The notes: generated by a model from the sequence alone, not told the origin. Counted from the stretch's first letter, positions 1-9,580 are shown. The stretch: 64,000 nt of DNA from Amycolatopsis decaplanina DSM 44594 (GCF_000342005.1 NZ_AOHO01000061.1:17778-81777), one strand, 5' to 3'. Program-made: numbers and translations.

Positions 1-5
1 GGCAA

Positions 6-188
6 GTGGGGCCGACCACTCCGTCGGCCCCACCGGGCCTCGTCCAGGCGTACCTCGACGGGGCGACCATTCACGATGTGGCAAAGAGATTCGGGCTGAG
101 TTTCGGTGTCGCCCGGAGGATGTTGCTGCAGAGCGGGGTCCGGCTCAGGCCCAAGGGGGGCGGATCCTCAAGTGCCGGTCGCTCCTAG
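6..188 (+). CDS. small helix-turn-helix protein, possibly 5'-partial
   Basis: A 60-residue product whose centre (about residues 12-50) reads like the short homeodomain-like helix-turn-helix found in many small actinomycete proteins: a run with IHDVAKRFGLSFGVARRML followed by GVRLRPKGG. The reading frame is open to the window edge and a GTG lies at base 6, so the true start may lie outside the window. Such proteins are presumed DNA-binding, but no target can be named. The C-terminus is a short Ser/Gly tail. No partner gene is visible on the same strand. Confidence 0.55.
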   Translation: MGPTTPSAPPGLVQAYLDGATIHDVAKRFGLSFGVARRMLLQSGVRLRPKGGGSSSAGRS

Positions 189-539
189 TGTCACTGCCCG
201 CGATCACGGAGTGCCCGTGTTGATCAGTACGTGCGCCACCAGTCGCTGATCATCAAGGTGGAGACGGTCACGAGAAGCATCGTCATCGCAGGCACGGAAC
301 GCATGAACTTGTTCAACTGCAATCCTTTTTCGGGGTTTGGAAGTTGCGCCACCCGAGTCGGTGAGGTATCGATCAACTCGGATAAGCCACACTACGGGTA
401 GGGGCTGCCTCGGACAAGCTGCAACTACCAGACCTTGACAGCACGCGCTCTACGGAAAGTTGCGTTCTCGCACGCGCTAGCTGCGACAATCAGCCGAAAG
501 ACGGGCGTCCGCTGCCTGAGAGCGACCGGGCGAGTTCAC
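189..539. other. intergenic stretch, nothing recognised
   Basis: About 350 bases between the small HTH gene and the end of the SARP gene. It is visibly less GC-rich than its surroundings (for example around 310-330 and 420-470). A 62-codon antisense frame exists at 204-392 but lacks the GC-rich third positions of local genes, so I do not call it. No terminator, tRNA or repeat was seen. Confidence 0.4.
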
Positions 540-3500
540 CTAACCGTGTAGTTCTCGGTTGGCCTGTCGGGATGGCGGCAGCATCGCGACCGTGTCCTCG
601 TCGTCCCTCCTCCTGACGGTGAGGACCCCGATCGTGTCTTCCCCGAGTTCCGCGATCCGCGACTCCAATTCGGCTGCTTTCGCATGCCGCCCTCGGTCGC
701 GGTAGAGGACTGCCGCGCGTTCGAGGACGTCACGGGCGTCACGGGCGTTTCCCCGGTCGGCGAGTATGCAGCCCATCGAGGCGAGCGCTCGAGCCTGCCC
801 AGTGGCATTGTGGGTGCGCTGGGAGAGGTCGATAGCGTGATCCGCGTATTGGATCGCCTCGCGGTCCTTGAGTTGCGCGTGCGCGAGACCGGCCAGCACG
901 GTGTACAGCTTCATGGTCGCCGGCAGGTGGTGGATCTCGTCGGCCAACAGCAAGGCCTTGTTGCCGTGCAAGGAGGCTTCGTCGTACCGGCCGAGCTGTG
1001 TCAGCACGCCGGCCAAGGCGGTGTGGACGGCCATCTGCCCGGAAGTGTCTCCGGTTTCCCGGCGAACCTCCAGCGCGCGCCGGTAGTGTTCGACCGCGGC
1101 ATCGTGTTCGCCCGCGACTTCGAGCGCGTCTCCCAGTCGGTACTCGGCGGTACCGAGGTGGCCCGGGTCGCGCACGACATGCGCCAGCGCAAGGCATTCG
1201 CGATACCGGGTGATCGCTTCTTTCGCGCGGCCGGCGTGGTGGTGGCGCCGGGCCATGTTGAGGAGGACGGCCAGCCTGCCGAAGTCGTCGCCCTGCTCGT
1301 GGACGAGATCGTACGCGGCCCTGAGGTAGTGGTCCGCCGTCTCGTCGTTCCCGAGGAGCATGTGGACTTGGCCAAGGTCGTTGAGCGTGCTCGCCTCGGC
1401 GACCGGGTTCCCGGCGGCCGAGGCCGACCGGGCGGCGATCGCCAGTCCGTTCACGATGTCGTCGTAGAACCCGTACCGGTCGTAGATATCGCTGGTGACA
1501 TGGGGAATGCGCCAGGCGTACTCGTGCAGTTCATTCCGATGGGCATCTTCGACGAGCGCGTTGAGATTCGTTCTCTCCTGGAGGCACCATTGGCGGGCGG
1601 CGGCCGGGGAATCGAAGTCCAAGGGCACCGTACCGGATTCGAGCGGGATCATCGGTGGCCGCGGTTTGTGCGGGTGTACCGTCGCATGCGCGTTGAAAGC
1701 CGTGTGCAAGTAGAACGCCAGCAATCGCTTTCGGGGCCCGTCCCCGTCGCCTTCACGGTCCGCGAGGGTTGCCGCGTACCGATGGAGGATGTCGTGCATG
1801 CGATAGCGGTCGAGGTCGCTGGGGTGCTGGATGAGGTGCGCGGCGAAGAGCGCGTCGAGTGACCTTCGTGCGGCAGAAACGCTGATCGCACCTGCTGAGG
1901 CGAGTGCCGCCGGGCTCATCTCCGTGCCGGGGTGCAGGCCGAGCAGGCGGAACATGCGCTGTTCGGCCTCTTCGAGCAGGTTGTAGGACCACGAATAGGC
2001 GGACTGCAGATGGATTCCGGCTCCGTCCCCGTCGTCGCCGATCGTCAGGAGGGTTTCCGCGTCCTCCAGTTGATCGGCGAGGGTGCGCAGGCGCAACCCG
2101 CCACGGCTGGCCGCGCGGTCGGCCACGATGCTCAACACGAGCGGGATGCGGTCGCACAACCGTGCGAGCTTCTCGAGGACTTCGGGTTCGTCTTGCTCGC
2201 GATTTCGCATGCGATGCGCCAGCAATTCGCACGATTCGGCGGGTGACAGCGGCTCGAGTGCGACTGCCGGGACATTATGCAGGACTGTCAGCGGGGTCAT
2301 GCGCCGCCGCGAAGTGAGGAGCACCGTGCACGGGGTCAGCACGTCCAGCAACGGCTGGACATGGCCGAAGTTCTCCACGTTGTCCAAGACGACGAGCGCG
2401 GGCCGCTGGGAAAGAAGTGTGGCCAGTTTCGCCATCCGCCCGGCGGGGCTGACGATGCGATCGACGCGGAAATCGAGTGCGGAAAGCAGGACATCGACGA
2501 CGTCGGTGGCCTCCAGGCGTGGAGTCCGGCTGAATCCGTGCAGATCGATCATGATCACCCCATGGGCGAACCGCCCGGCGGCGCGGTGGGCCCAGTGCCC
2601 GATGGTCGTCGTCTTGCCGACACCTGGCGGGCCGGTCACGCAGACGATCGTCGCCAGTGGAGCGCCCGTCGCGTCGATGGTCAAGGAGTCGAGTTTCGCA
2701 AGGACGTCCTCGCGGCCCACGAAGCGATCGATGTCACGCGGCAACCGTCGCAGTGGAACGACGCTTTCTTTGACTTGCTCCGTTTTTCTGTCTGCGATCC
2801 CGGCTGTGATCTGAATGGATTTCGGAGCCGGGTCCGTGAGTTTTTGATGGAATTCGCGGAGTTCGTCTGCGGCCTGCCCGTCGCCGTCGGCGCGAAAAGC
2901 CCGGTACTTTCTCAGGTAGAACGCCGTGATTTCGCCACGGCGTCCCGCGGAGTTCAGCGCCTTCAGGTGGAGTTTGGCGAAGCTCGGTTCGTCCGGATGG
3001 TCGCGCTCGAGATCGTCCAGCCGCTGTAATGCGCCGAGCGGTTGTCCGGCGGCGATCAGTGCGTCGAGCAAGAAAGTGTTCGCTGGTATCCAATCCGATT
3101 GTATGAACGACATGCGCCAGTCTTCGGCCGGGCGGGTCGTCAGATCGGCCAGTGGATGCTCACGCCACAGTCCTATCGCCCGTGCGGCGGTCTCGCACGC
3201 GCGCAGGTGTTCGTCGCTGTCGCGGAAGGCTCTGGCGTCCTTCATGGCCTTGCGGAAGGCGACGTAGTCGATCAGCGAAGGGTCGACGTCAAGGGTGTAG
3301 CGGCCGTTCGCGGTGACCAGTTTCGCGGGCGCGCGCGTCTCCCGGAAAAGCTGGCGTAGCCGGGTGACGTATTGGTACATCGTAGCTCGAGGGTCGCGTG
3401 GACGTGGTTCTTGTTCGTCCCAAACCCATTCGACTACGTTTTCGATGGAAAGCCGTCTTCCGGGACGTGTCAGCAGGGCGGCGAGGATGCCCTCTTCGCG

Positions 3501-3578
3501 CGGCCGCCCCCAATTCGCGACCAAATTCCCGTGTATTCGCACTGTTGTCTGCCCGAGAACTCCAAAGGCAACTTCCAT
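540..3578 (-). CDS. SARP/AfsR-type transcriptional regulator with NB-ARC and TPR domains
   Basis: A 1012-residue regulator of the AfsR architecture. Residues 1 to about 95 form the OmpR-like winged helix, followed by the bacterial transcriptional activation domain (to about 245), a STAND/NB-ARC ATPase with Walker A GPPGVGKTT near residue 314 and a Walker B-like RPALVVLDNVE, and a C-terminal block of tetratricopeptide repeats (about 700-1000). Family members activate secondary-metabolite or stress genes after ATP-driven oligomerisation. I chose the ATG at 3578, preceded by AAGGGGG, rather than the longer open frame, because MEVAFGVLGQ is the usual family start. It is divergent from the GT-B-like gene at 3786. 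The target is unknown; no biosynthetic cluster is visible here. Confidence 0.9.
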   Translation of the reverse strand: MEVAFGVLGQTTVRIHGNLVANWGRPREEGILAALLTRPGRRLSIENVVEWVWDEQEPRPRDPRATMYQYVTRLRQLFRETRAPAKLVTANGRYTLDVDPSLIDYVAFRKAMKDARAFRDSDEHLRACETAARAIGLWREHPLADLTTRPAEDWRMSFIQSDWIPANTFLLDALIAAGQPLGALQRLDDLERDHPDEPSFAKLHLKALNSAGRRGEITAFYLRKYRAFRADGDGQAADELREFHQKLTDPAPKSIQITAGIADRKTEQVKESVVPLRRLPRDIDRFVGREDVLAKLDSLTIDATGAPLATIVCVTGPPGVGKTTTIGHWAHRAAGRFAHGVIMIDLHGFSRTPRLEATDVVDVLLSALDFRVDRIVSPAGRMAKLATLLSQRPALVVLDNVENFGHVQPLLDVLTPCTVLLTSRRRMTPLTVLHNVPAVALEPLSPAESCELLAHRMRNREQDEPEVLEKLARLCDRIPLVLSIVADRAASRGGLRLRTLADQLEDAETLLTIGDDGDGAGIHLQSAYSWSYNLLEEAEQRMFRLLGLHPGTEMSPAALASAGAISVSAARRSLDALFAAHLIQHPSDLDRYRMHDILHRYAATLADREGDGDGPRKRLLAFYLHTAFNAHATVHPHKPRPPMIPLESGTVPLDFDSPAAARQWCLQERTNLNALVEDAHRNELHEYAWRIPHVTSDIYDRYGFYDDIVNGLAIAARSASAAGNPVAEASTLNDLGQVHMLLGNDETADHYLRAAYDLVHEQGDDFGRLAVLLNMARRHHHAGRAKEAITRYRECLALAHVVRDPGHLGTAEYRLGDALEVAGEHDAAVEHYRRALEVRRETGDTSGQMAVHTALAGVLTQLGRYDEASLHGNKALLLADEIHHLPATMKLYTVLAGLAHAQLKDREAIQYADHAIDLSQRTHNATGQARALASMGCILADRGNARDARDVLERAAVLYRDRGRHAKAAELESRIAELGEDTIGVLTVRRRDDEDTVAMLPPSRQANRELHG

Positions 3579-3785
3579 GGCAGCCCCCTTCCCATCGGCA
3601 GTGTCGCTGCCGCCCCTCGCCTCGCCCACCAGTTTCACATTCTTTGTCGTTTCGAACCAGCGTGACCGGTGTGAACCGGAGACGAAGTGATCCTTTGTCA
3701 GGAGCTTCAACCACGGTACGAAAGGACCGTGTCAGAGGGGCAGGCCACTCTCGTTCATACATTCGGCGGACGAGAGGGGATGGTC

Positions 3786-4997
3786 GTGAGCAGGGAGATG
3801 TGGATCAGGGGACCGGTCGGGGCGGGGGCGGAGGCACGGGTGACACGGGCCGGGTGCCGCACAGCGCTCGTCGTCGTCCCGACGATGACCGCGGGCACGC
3901 GGCTGCTGGACATCGTGCCGTTGCTCGAATCGGATCACCGGGTGCAAGTGGTGTTCACCGTTCCGCACACCACGGACCACTGGCCGGGAGTGGAGGAGTT
4001 CGTCCGCGCGCAACACGGTCTCCTCTTGCCGTGGGAACAGGCGGTCCAGCACACGTTCGACCTCGTCCTGGCGGCCAGTCACCGCCATCTCGAGCAGCTC
4101 CGGGGCCCGATCCTGCTGGTCGGGCACGGGGCGGGGACGATGAAATCACATCTGTACAGCCGGAAAGCGGAGTCCCCGGTCCTGCCTGCCACCGGACTCG
4201 ATCGCGAACTCCTCACCTATCGCGGCCGGATCCTGCCGTCGGTCCTCGCGCTGGCCACCGAGGAGGAGCGGACGGCGCTCGGGTCCCTGTGCCCGGAGGT
4301 GCTGCCCGCCGCCGTCGTGGCGGGGGACATCTGTCTGGACCGGATGATCGACGGTGACCGGTTCCGCGAGCACTACCGGCAGGTGCTGGGGCTGAACCCT
4401 CGGCAGCGGCTGGTGACGATCAGTTCGACGTGGTCGACCGACTCGATCTTCGGCCGGGTCCCGAGTCTCTGCAAGGCGGTTCTCGACGCCCTTCCCTCAT
4501 CACGATATTCGGTCGCGGCGGTGTTGCACCCCAACGTGTGGACCGTCCATGGACGCAGGCAGGTGGCGGCCTGGCTGTCCGATTGCGCCGAGGCGGGTCT
4601 GCTGCTCATCCCGCCGGATCGTGGCTGGCAGGCGACCATGATCGCGTCGGACTGGGTGATCGGGGACCACGGTTCGACCACCGCGTATGCCGCCGCGATC
4701 GGCCGTCCGGTCACCGTGGCCACCGACCCGGGTGATCGGTTGCGCCCCGGAAGCATCGCCGATCTCGTCCGGCGGAACTCTCCGCTCCTGGAATCGGGGC
4801 CATTGCCCGCCCAGGAGACCGAGGCGATCCGATGCCGCGAGCACCTGCGTCCGGTCGCCACGGCGGCGATCAGCTCCCGGCCGGGGCAAGCGGCCGCGAT
4901 CCTGCGTTCGGAGATGTACCGGCTCCTGGGACTGCCGGAACCGGACTGCCCACCATCCGTCCCGATGCTGCCCGCACCCCTTCCGATCGAGGTGTGA
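3786..4997 (+). CDS. uncharacterised GT-B-fold protein (CDP-glycerol glycerophosphotransferase/epimerase-like)
   Basis: A 403-residue soluble protein with two Rossmann-like halves: ALVVVPTMTAGTRLLD at the N-terminus and, in the C-terminal half, LVTISSTWSTDSIFG, VAAVLHPNVW and WVIGDHGSTTAYAAAIGRPV. This resembles the nucleotide-sugar half of GT-B enzymes and of CDP-glycerol glycerophosphotransferases, and a conserved actinomycete family usually annotated as hypothetical. No transmembrane segment is seen. The GTG at 3786 has GAGAGGGG 6 nt upstream; an ATG at 3780 is the alternative. It is divergent from the SARP gene and lies 4 nt before the next small gene, so the two are probably co-transcribed. 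Substrate unknown. Confidence 0.6.
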   Translation: MSREMWIRGPVGAGAEARVTRAGCRTALVVVPTMTAGTRLLDIVPLLESDHRVQVVFTVPHTTDHWPGVEEFVRAQHGLLLPWEQAVQHTFDLVLAASHRHLEQLRGPILLVGHGAGTMKSHLYSRKAESPVLPATGLDRELLTYRGRILPSVLALATEEERTALGSLCPEVLPAAVVAGDICLDRMIDGDRFREHYRQVLGLNPRQRLVTISSTWSTDSIFGRVPSLCKAVLDALPSSRYSVAAVLHPNVWTVHGRRQVAAWLSDCAEAGLLLIPPDRGWQATMIASDWVIGDHGSTTAYAAAIGRPVTVATDPGDRLRPGSIADLVRRNSPLLESGPLPAQETEAIRCREHLRPVATAAISSRPGQAAAILRSEMYRLLGLPEPDCPPSVPMLPAPLPIEV

Positions 4998-5001
4998 CGA
5001 C

Positions 5002-5505
5002 ATGGACATCGTGTACGCCGTCCACGGCCACACACCGGGCGTGGCCCGGATTCGCCTGTGGATCAGCGGCTTTGACGGCGACGTCCTCGCTGTCGCGGCC
5101 GACACCGTGTCCCCGGCCTGGGTGGCGGCAGGGGACTTGCTGCTCCGAGAGGACAGCCAGACGGCGGCGGAGGCGCGGAACGCCGCCGAGGCCGCGTTGA
5201 GCCTTCATCCCGGGGCCACTGCCGCGATCGCGGCACACCCACACGGCTATGTCTTCTCGACCCGTACGAAGACGTCGGCGGTGACTGCGAAACCCCGATT
5301 CACGCCGGCGGGCTGGAACTCACGGTTGAGAGCCGTATCCGGCGTCGTCGGCGCGAGGGATGCCCATTTCGGTGAAGAGGGCCTGAGCTTCGGCGAGATG
5401 GCCGGCGCTTTCCTCCTCTCGGCCGTACTGCCGTTCGATGCGGCCGAGCGCGGCCAGGATCTCGGCGGTGTAGTAGGGGGAATCGAGTGCCCGCATCGTT
5501 CGTAA
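5002..5505 (+). CDS. small hypothetical protein overlapping a convergent gene
   Basis: A 167-residue product that starts MDIVYAVHGHTPGVARIRLW, with GAGGTG upstream of the ATG, 4 nt after the GT-B-like gene. Residues 1 to about 105 have normal high-GC codon use. The remaining 60 or so residues are read from the antisense of the STAND gene (5320-5505), so the genuine protein may end earlier in relatives and this copy may have lost its stop codon. I do not recognise the domain. Linked to the GT-B-like protein by spacing. Confidence 0.5.
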   Translation: MDIVYAVHGHTPGVARIRLWISGFDGDVLAVAADTVSPAWVAAGDLLLREDSQTAAEARNAAEAALSLHPGATAAIAAHPHGYVFSTRTKTSAVTAKPRFTPAGWNSRLRAVSGVVGARDAHFGEEGLSFGEMAGAFLLSAVLPFDAAERGQDLGGVVGGIECPHRS

Positions 5506-7323
5506 TGACTCGGTCAGCCGGGCGATCGCGTCTTCGGCGCGGCCCTCGGCGGCCTGGATACCGGCGAGCGCCATGACGGATCGAGCATGCTGGGCGGCGT
5601 CCCCGACTTCGGCCATCACGGCCGCGGACGCGGTCAGCTCGATCATGGCTTCGCCGTACCGGCCCAGTTTCGCCAGCACCTCACCCTGACGGCGGCGGCA
5701 CAGTGCCACTCCGCGGGGAATGCCCAGCCGCTCCTGCAGGTCGGCCGCCTGCCGGTAGAAGTCGAGGGCACCTTCGAGATCGCCCTGTCCTCGTGCGGAT
5801 CGGCCGAGCTGGGACAGGGCGGTCGCCTGCGTCCGGCCGTCGTTCTCCTGCTGTCCCAATCGGAGTGCGACGACGTTCTCTTCCGCAGCCTCGTCGTATC
5901 GGCCGAGTTTGGCGTAGGCGAAGCCGAGCTGGGACCGCAGCCGGGCTTCCACCAACGGCAGGTTCACGCGTGTCGCGGCTCGCACGCCCCACTCGTTCAT
6001 CGCGATCCACGGCAGGTAGTCCCGGTGGTGCAGGAAGAAGCCCCACGACGCTTCGCAGAACTGCCACACGATGTCGTCCCACTCGTGGTCCACGGCCGTG
6101 GTGAACACGGCGCGGATCACGGACAGGTGGTCGCGCCACCAGGCGAGGCCGTCCGCGCGTTCGACGAAGTCCTTCGACTGTCGTTCACGGGTGGCGTACC
6201 GGGCTCGATGGGGATGGATCGCCTCGTCGGCTGCCAGGGCCCGGTCGAGGTACCACCCGGCGAACGACCGGGCCAGCCGGTCCCACTCGTCGCCCGGCAG
6301 CGCGGTCGCGGCACGTGCCCGCGCGTCGCTGTGCAACACCATGTGCTGGACGAACCGGTCTTCACCCGCTTCGGTCAGGAGGTTCGCCTCGATCAGTTCG
6401 TCGATGTCGTCCTCGACGGCGCTGAGCGGCAGGCCGAGCGCGGCGGCCAAAGGTTCGATGGACAGGAAAGGCCCAGGATGTACCCCGCACGCCAGATAGA
6501 CCCGTGCCGCGCTCTGCGGCAGCCCTTCGTAGACGACCTCGAAGATCGCGTTCAACGAGAGCGTCTTGTCCGCGGAACGGCCGCCTGATGACGTCCAGCG
6601 TCCATAGGCTGCGGCTTCACGGGCGAGAGCCCGCCGCGGCCGGGCTCTCAGCCGTGCCGCCGCCACCGACAGCGCGAGGGGGAGTCCGCCGCACGAGGAC
6701 ACGATCTCCGAAGCGGCGGGTGGATCGGAACGGACGCGTTCGGTTCCGGTGTACCGCTCGAACAGCGCCCGCGCCTGGGGTTCGGTGAGTGGTGGCAGAT
6801 CGACGAACTCCGCCCCGTCGATACCGAGATCGGTGAGCCGCCACCGGCTGGTGACGAAGACGATCGCCGACTGCCCGGCCGGGAGGAGCGGGCGGACCTG
6901 GGCGACGGACGCGGCGTCGTCGAGCAGGACGGCCATCCGCCGCGACGCGGTGGCCGTGCGGAAGGCCGCCGCCCGCTGGTCGAGGCTCGTCGGGATCTCG
7001 TCAGGTGAACTGCCCAACGCTGTCAGGAATCCGTGCAGGACCTCGCCGGGATCTTCCGGTGGTCGCTCGCGTGCGCCGCCGAGGTCGCTGTACAGGATTC
7101 CCTGCGGGAACTCGTCCGCTTTGTCGTAGAGCCAATCCAAAGCGAGCGAGGTCTTGCCGACACCGCCCACCCCGCTCACCACCACCAGCCGCCGTCCGGT
7201 GCCTTCGCTCCAGAGCCGGTCCAGTTCGGCGGTGAACCGCTCCCGTGCTTGGAACACCGCCGGCGCGGCAGGGATCTGCCAAGGCCGATCCACGGGAATG
7301 CCGGGGCCGGCCGGGGTGGTCAT
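5320..7323 (-). CDS. STAND (NB-ARC) ATPase with TPR repeats
   Basis: A 667-residue cytoplasmic signalling ATPase. Walker A is SGVGGVGKTSLA (about residues 46-57), with MAVLLDDAASVAQV as Walker B, IVFVTSRWRLTDLG as the sensor segment and CGGLPLALSVAAARL as the GxP motif. The C-terminal 250 residues are tetratricopeptide repeats (AYAKLGRYDEAAEE, AKLGRYGEAM and others). Unlike the SARP protein it has no visible DNA-binding or enzymatic effector domain. The ATG at 7323 lies just after GGTGGGG; upstream codons to 7551 look non-coding. STAND proteins sense ligands and act in transcriptional control or defence. Its role here is unknown. Confidence 0.75.
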   Translation of the reverse strand: MTTPAGPGIPVDRPWQIPAAPAVFQARERFTAELDRLWSEGTGRRLVVVSGVGGVGKTSLALDWLYDKADEFPQGILYSDLGGARERPPEDPGEVLHGFLTALGSSPDEIPTSLDQRAAAFRTATASRRMAVLLDDAASVAQVRPLLPAGQSAIVFVTSRWRLTDLGIDGAEFVDLPPLTEPQARALFERYTGTERVRSDPPAASEIVSSCGGLPLALSVAAARLRARPRRALAREAAAYGRWTSSGGRSADKTLSLNAIFEVVYEGLPQSAARVYLACGVHPGPFLSIEPLAAALGLPLSAVEDDIDELIEANLLTEAGEDRFVQHMVLHSDARARAATALPGDEWDRLARSFAGWYLDRALAADEAIHPHRARYATRERQSKDFVERADGLAWWRDHLSVIRAVFTTAVDHEWDDIVWQFCEASWGFFLHHRDYLPWIAMNEWGVRAATRVNLPLVEARLRSQLGFAYAKLGRYDEAAEENVVALRLGQQENDGRTQATALSQLGRSARGQGDLEGALDFYRQAADLQERLGIPRGVALCRRRQGEVLAKLGRYGEAMIELTASAAVMAEVGDAAQHARSVMALAGIQAAEGRAEDAIARLTESLRTMRALDSPYYTAEILAALGRIERQYGREEESAGHLAEAQALFTEMGIPRADDAGYGSQP

Positions 7324-7494
7324 GATCTGACCCCACCGCTCTTCCCCGCGGCTTCCGGCTGGCGCGAGTGCCGTCCCAGGTCGTCCATGCGGTGTCCCCC
7401 CGTTTGGTCTCCGGTAATTCAGTGTCTCCCAATAATGCGGTTGCGTAGGCTGAATTGTGGGGAAATTATCACACGAACAGACGAATGTGTGCAC

Positions 7495-7506
7495 GTGCGT
7501 ACGCAC
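7495..7506. promoter_or_regulatory. 12-bp perfect palindrome upstream of the STAND gene
   Basis: GTGCGTACGCAC in the 252-nt AT-richer gap between the STAND gene (start 7323) and the MFS gene end (7576). Position and symmetry suit an operator, but it lies about 170 nt from the start codon. No second copy was seen. Weak evidence. Confidence 0.2.
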
Positions 7507-7575
7507 GGGCGTTTTCGCGCGTGCTGCCAGGGAAGTGGTGCGGGTCCACAATGGACTGCTGATTTCCCTGTCGTG

Positions 7576-8775
7576 TCATCGGATTCTGTTGTCGGTGAGT
7601 TTCATGCCATCGGGCGCATTCTGCGCTTCCGTGGCCTTCGGCGCGTCCGGTTCCCGCAATGAGCGGGTCGCGAGCCAGCATAAAGCGGGTAGCGCGATCA
7701 GTGGCAGCAGCCCCGTTTGAAGGGAGGTGTGGTCGGCGATCGTTCCGATGACGGGACTCGCGAGACCGCCGATGCTGACCGTCAGGCCGAGGGTGACTCC
7801 GCCCGCGGTGCCGACGCGAGTGGGGAGGTAGTCCTGGGCGAGCGTGATCTGCAGGGAGAACGGGATGTACAGGCCCACCGCGGCCAGCAGGACGAACGGG
7901 AAGAGCGCCGGGCCCGGCGCGAACACGACTCCCGCGACCGCGCCGATGGTGGCCAGGTACGACCAGCGCACCACGGTGACGCGCTCCCGGCGCCCGGCCA
8001 GCCTGCTGCCGAGCAGCGTGCCCGCGGCGCCGCCGAGGTAGAGCAGGAACAGCGCGGCACTGCCCGTCGTCGTGCCGCCTCCGATCCGTTGCTGGGCGTA
8101 GAGCGAGACGAACGTGCTCAGCCCGACGAAGACGATCGAGCGGAAGACGACGGCCGCCGACAGCTTCGCGAACGACCTCCAGTCATCGACATCGGCGACG
8201 CCCGACGACGAGGCGCCGGTGTGGGCGCTCCTGGCGAGGGCGCGCAGCACGGGCAGGCAGAGCACGGAACCGGCCAGCGCGGGTACGACGAGCAGCGGTG
8301 ACATCCGGAGTCCGCCGAGTGCCATGACCGCGGTGACGAGTACGGGGGCGGCGGCGAACCCGATGTTGCCGCCGAGGGAGAACCAGCCCATCGCCGTATG
8401 CCTGCCACCACCGGCGATCCTCGCGACCCGTGCGGCCTCGGGATGGTAGGCGGCCACGCCGATTCCGGACACGGCGACGAAGGTGAGCGTCAGCGCGTAG
8501 GAGTCGACCAGGCCGCCGAGGGCGATGCCGAGTCCGCCGAGGAGCGTGGCGGACGGCAGCAGCCACGGCATCGCCCAGCGGTCGGTCAGCGCGCCGAACA
8601 ATGGCTGCGCCACCGACGACAGCAGCGAAGCGGCGAGAACGATGCCCGACACCGCCGCGTATCCGTAGGCGCGCTCGGCGGCGAAGAACGGCACCAGCGC
8701 GGCGACCGAACCCTGATACACGTCCACGCACGCGTGCCCCGCCGACAGCAGGATGATCGCTCTGTTCCTTGACAC
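7576..8775 (-). CDS. MFS transporter, fosmidomycin-resistance (Fsr)-like
   Basis: A 399-residue integral membrane protein with about 12 hydrophobic segments. Landmarks are ALTDRWAMPWLLP, the loop 2-3 motif of the superfamily, GVAAYHPEAARVAR, which resembles the conserved FHPE motif of Fsr-type exporters, and VGTAGGVTLGLTVSIGGLASPV. It probably exports a small toxic compound by proton antiport. The GTG at 8775 gives a normal cytoplasmic N-terminus (SRNRAIILLSAGHACVD); a longer frame to 8865 would overlap the divergent AraC gene. The AraC-type regulator at 8829 is divergent and is the likely controller. Confidence 0.8.
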   Translation of the reverse strand: MSRNRAIILLSAGHACVDVYQGSVAALVPFFAAERAYGYAAVSGIVLAASLLSSVAQPLFGALTDRWAMPWLLPSATLLGGLGIALGGLVDSYALTLTFVAVSGIGVAAYHPEAARVARIAGGGRHTAMGWFSLGGNIGFAAAPVLVTAVMALGGLRMSPLLVVPALAGSVLCLPVLRALARSAHTGASSSGVADVDDWRSFAKLSAAVVFRSIVFVGLSTFVSLYAQQRIGGGTTTGSAALFLLYLGGAAGTLLGSRLAGRRERVTVVRWSYLATIGAVAGVVFAPGPALFPFVLLAAVGLYIPFSLQITLAQDYLPTRVGTAGGVTLGLTVSIGGLASPVIGTIADHTSLQTGLLPLIALPALCWLATRSLREPDAPKATEAQNAPDGMKLTDNRIR

Positions 8776-8828
8776 CCCGCCATGCTCGTCGCGGCCACGG
8801 TGTCGCGCTTCCGATAAAATGACAAACG

Positions 8829-9572
8829 ATGACGGAAATCCGCCACTTGCCCGCGGCGCCGACACAGGTCCGGTCCCTGGCTTCCGGCACGACCATCGAC
8901 GCGCACCGCCACGACGATCACCAGGTCGTCTACGCGGCGCATGGCGTACTGGCCATCACCACTGACAGGGGCTCGTGGGTCGCGCCCGCCACGAGGGCCA
9001 TCTGGGTGCCCGCCGGGACCGTGCACGCCCATCAGGCGCACGGCGATCTCGAACTCCGGCTCGTCGGCCTGCCGCCCACCGTGAACCCGTTGCGGCTGAA
9101 CGAACCGAGCGTGCTGGCCGTCGGCCCCCTCCTGCGCGAACTCATCCGCTCCTACACCGATCCGCCGCACGACGACACCCCGGAACGCCGGCGGCTGCGC
9201 GCGGTCCTGCTCGATCAGCTTCGCGCCTCACCGCAGCAACCCCTGCACCTGCCGACGCCGGACGACCCGCGGCTGCGCGCGGTGTGCGAGATCCTCAGCG
9301 CCGATCCGGCCGACAATCGGACGCTGGCCGCGCTCGGTGCCCGGGTCGGAGCAAGTGATCGCACCCTGACCCGGCTCTTCAAAGCCGATCTCGGCATGAC
9401 GTTCCCGCAATGGCGCACGCAGCTGCGGCTCTACCGAGCTTTGGTCCTCTTGGCCGAGAACACTCCGGTGACCGCGGTGGCGCATGCCTGCGGCTGGTCT
9501 TCCACCAGCGCGTTCATCGACGTCTTCCGCCGCGCCTTCGGGCACACGCCGGGCTCGCACTACGACCGGTGA
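8829..9572 (+). CDS. AraC-family transcriptional regulator with cupin domain
   Basis: A 247-residue regulator. The N-terminal cupin (about 15-95) has AHRHDDHQVVYAAHG and WVAPATRAIWVPAG, typical of effector-binding jelly rolls. The C-terminal 100 residues form the double helix-turn-helix: DRTLTRLFKADLGMTFPQW and VTAVAHACGWSSTSAFIDVF. It is divergent from the Fsr-like exporter with about 50 nt between starts, so local control of the exporter is likely. TAAAAT lies 8 nt before the ATG and no clear Shine-Dalgarno is seen. Followed by a strong bidirectional hairpin. Confidence 0.85.
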   Translation: MTEIRHLPAAPTQVRSLASGTTIDAHRHDDHQVVYAAHGVLAITTDRGSWVAPATRAIWVPAGTVHAHQAHGDLELRLVGLPPTVNPLRLNEPSVLAVGPLLRELIRSYTDPPHDDTPERRRLRAVLLDQLRASPQQPLHLPTPDDPRLRAVCEILSADPADNRTLAALGARVGASDRTLTRLFKADLGMTFPQWRTQLRLYRALVLLAENTPVTAVAHACGWSSTSAFIDVFRRAFGHTPGSHYDR

Positions 9573-9580
9573 ACGCGAAA

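Noticed and set aside
204..392. 62-codon minus-strand open frame
   Set aside because: No ribosome binding site, no domain and third positions unlike local genes.
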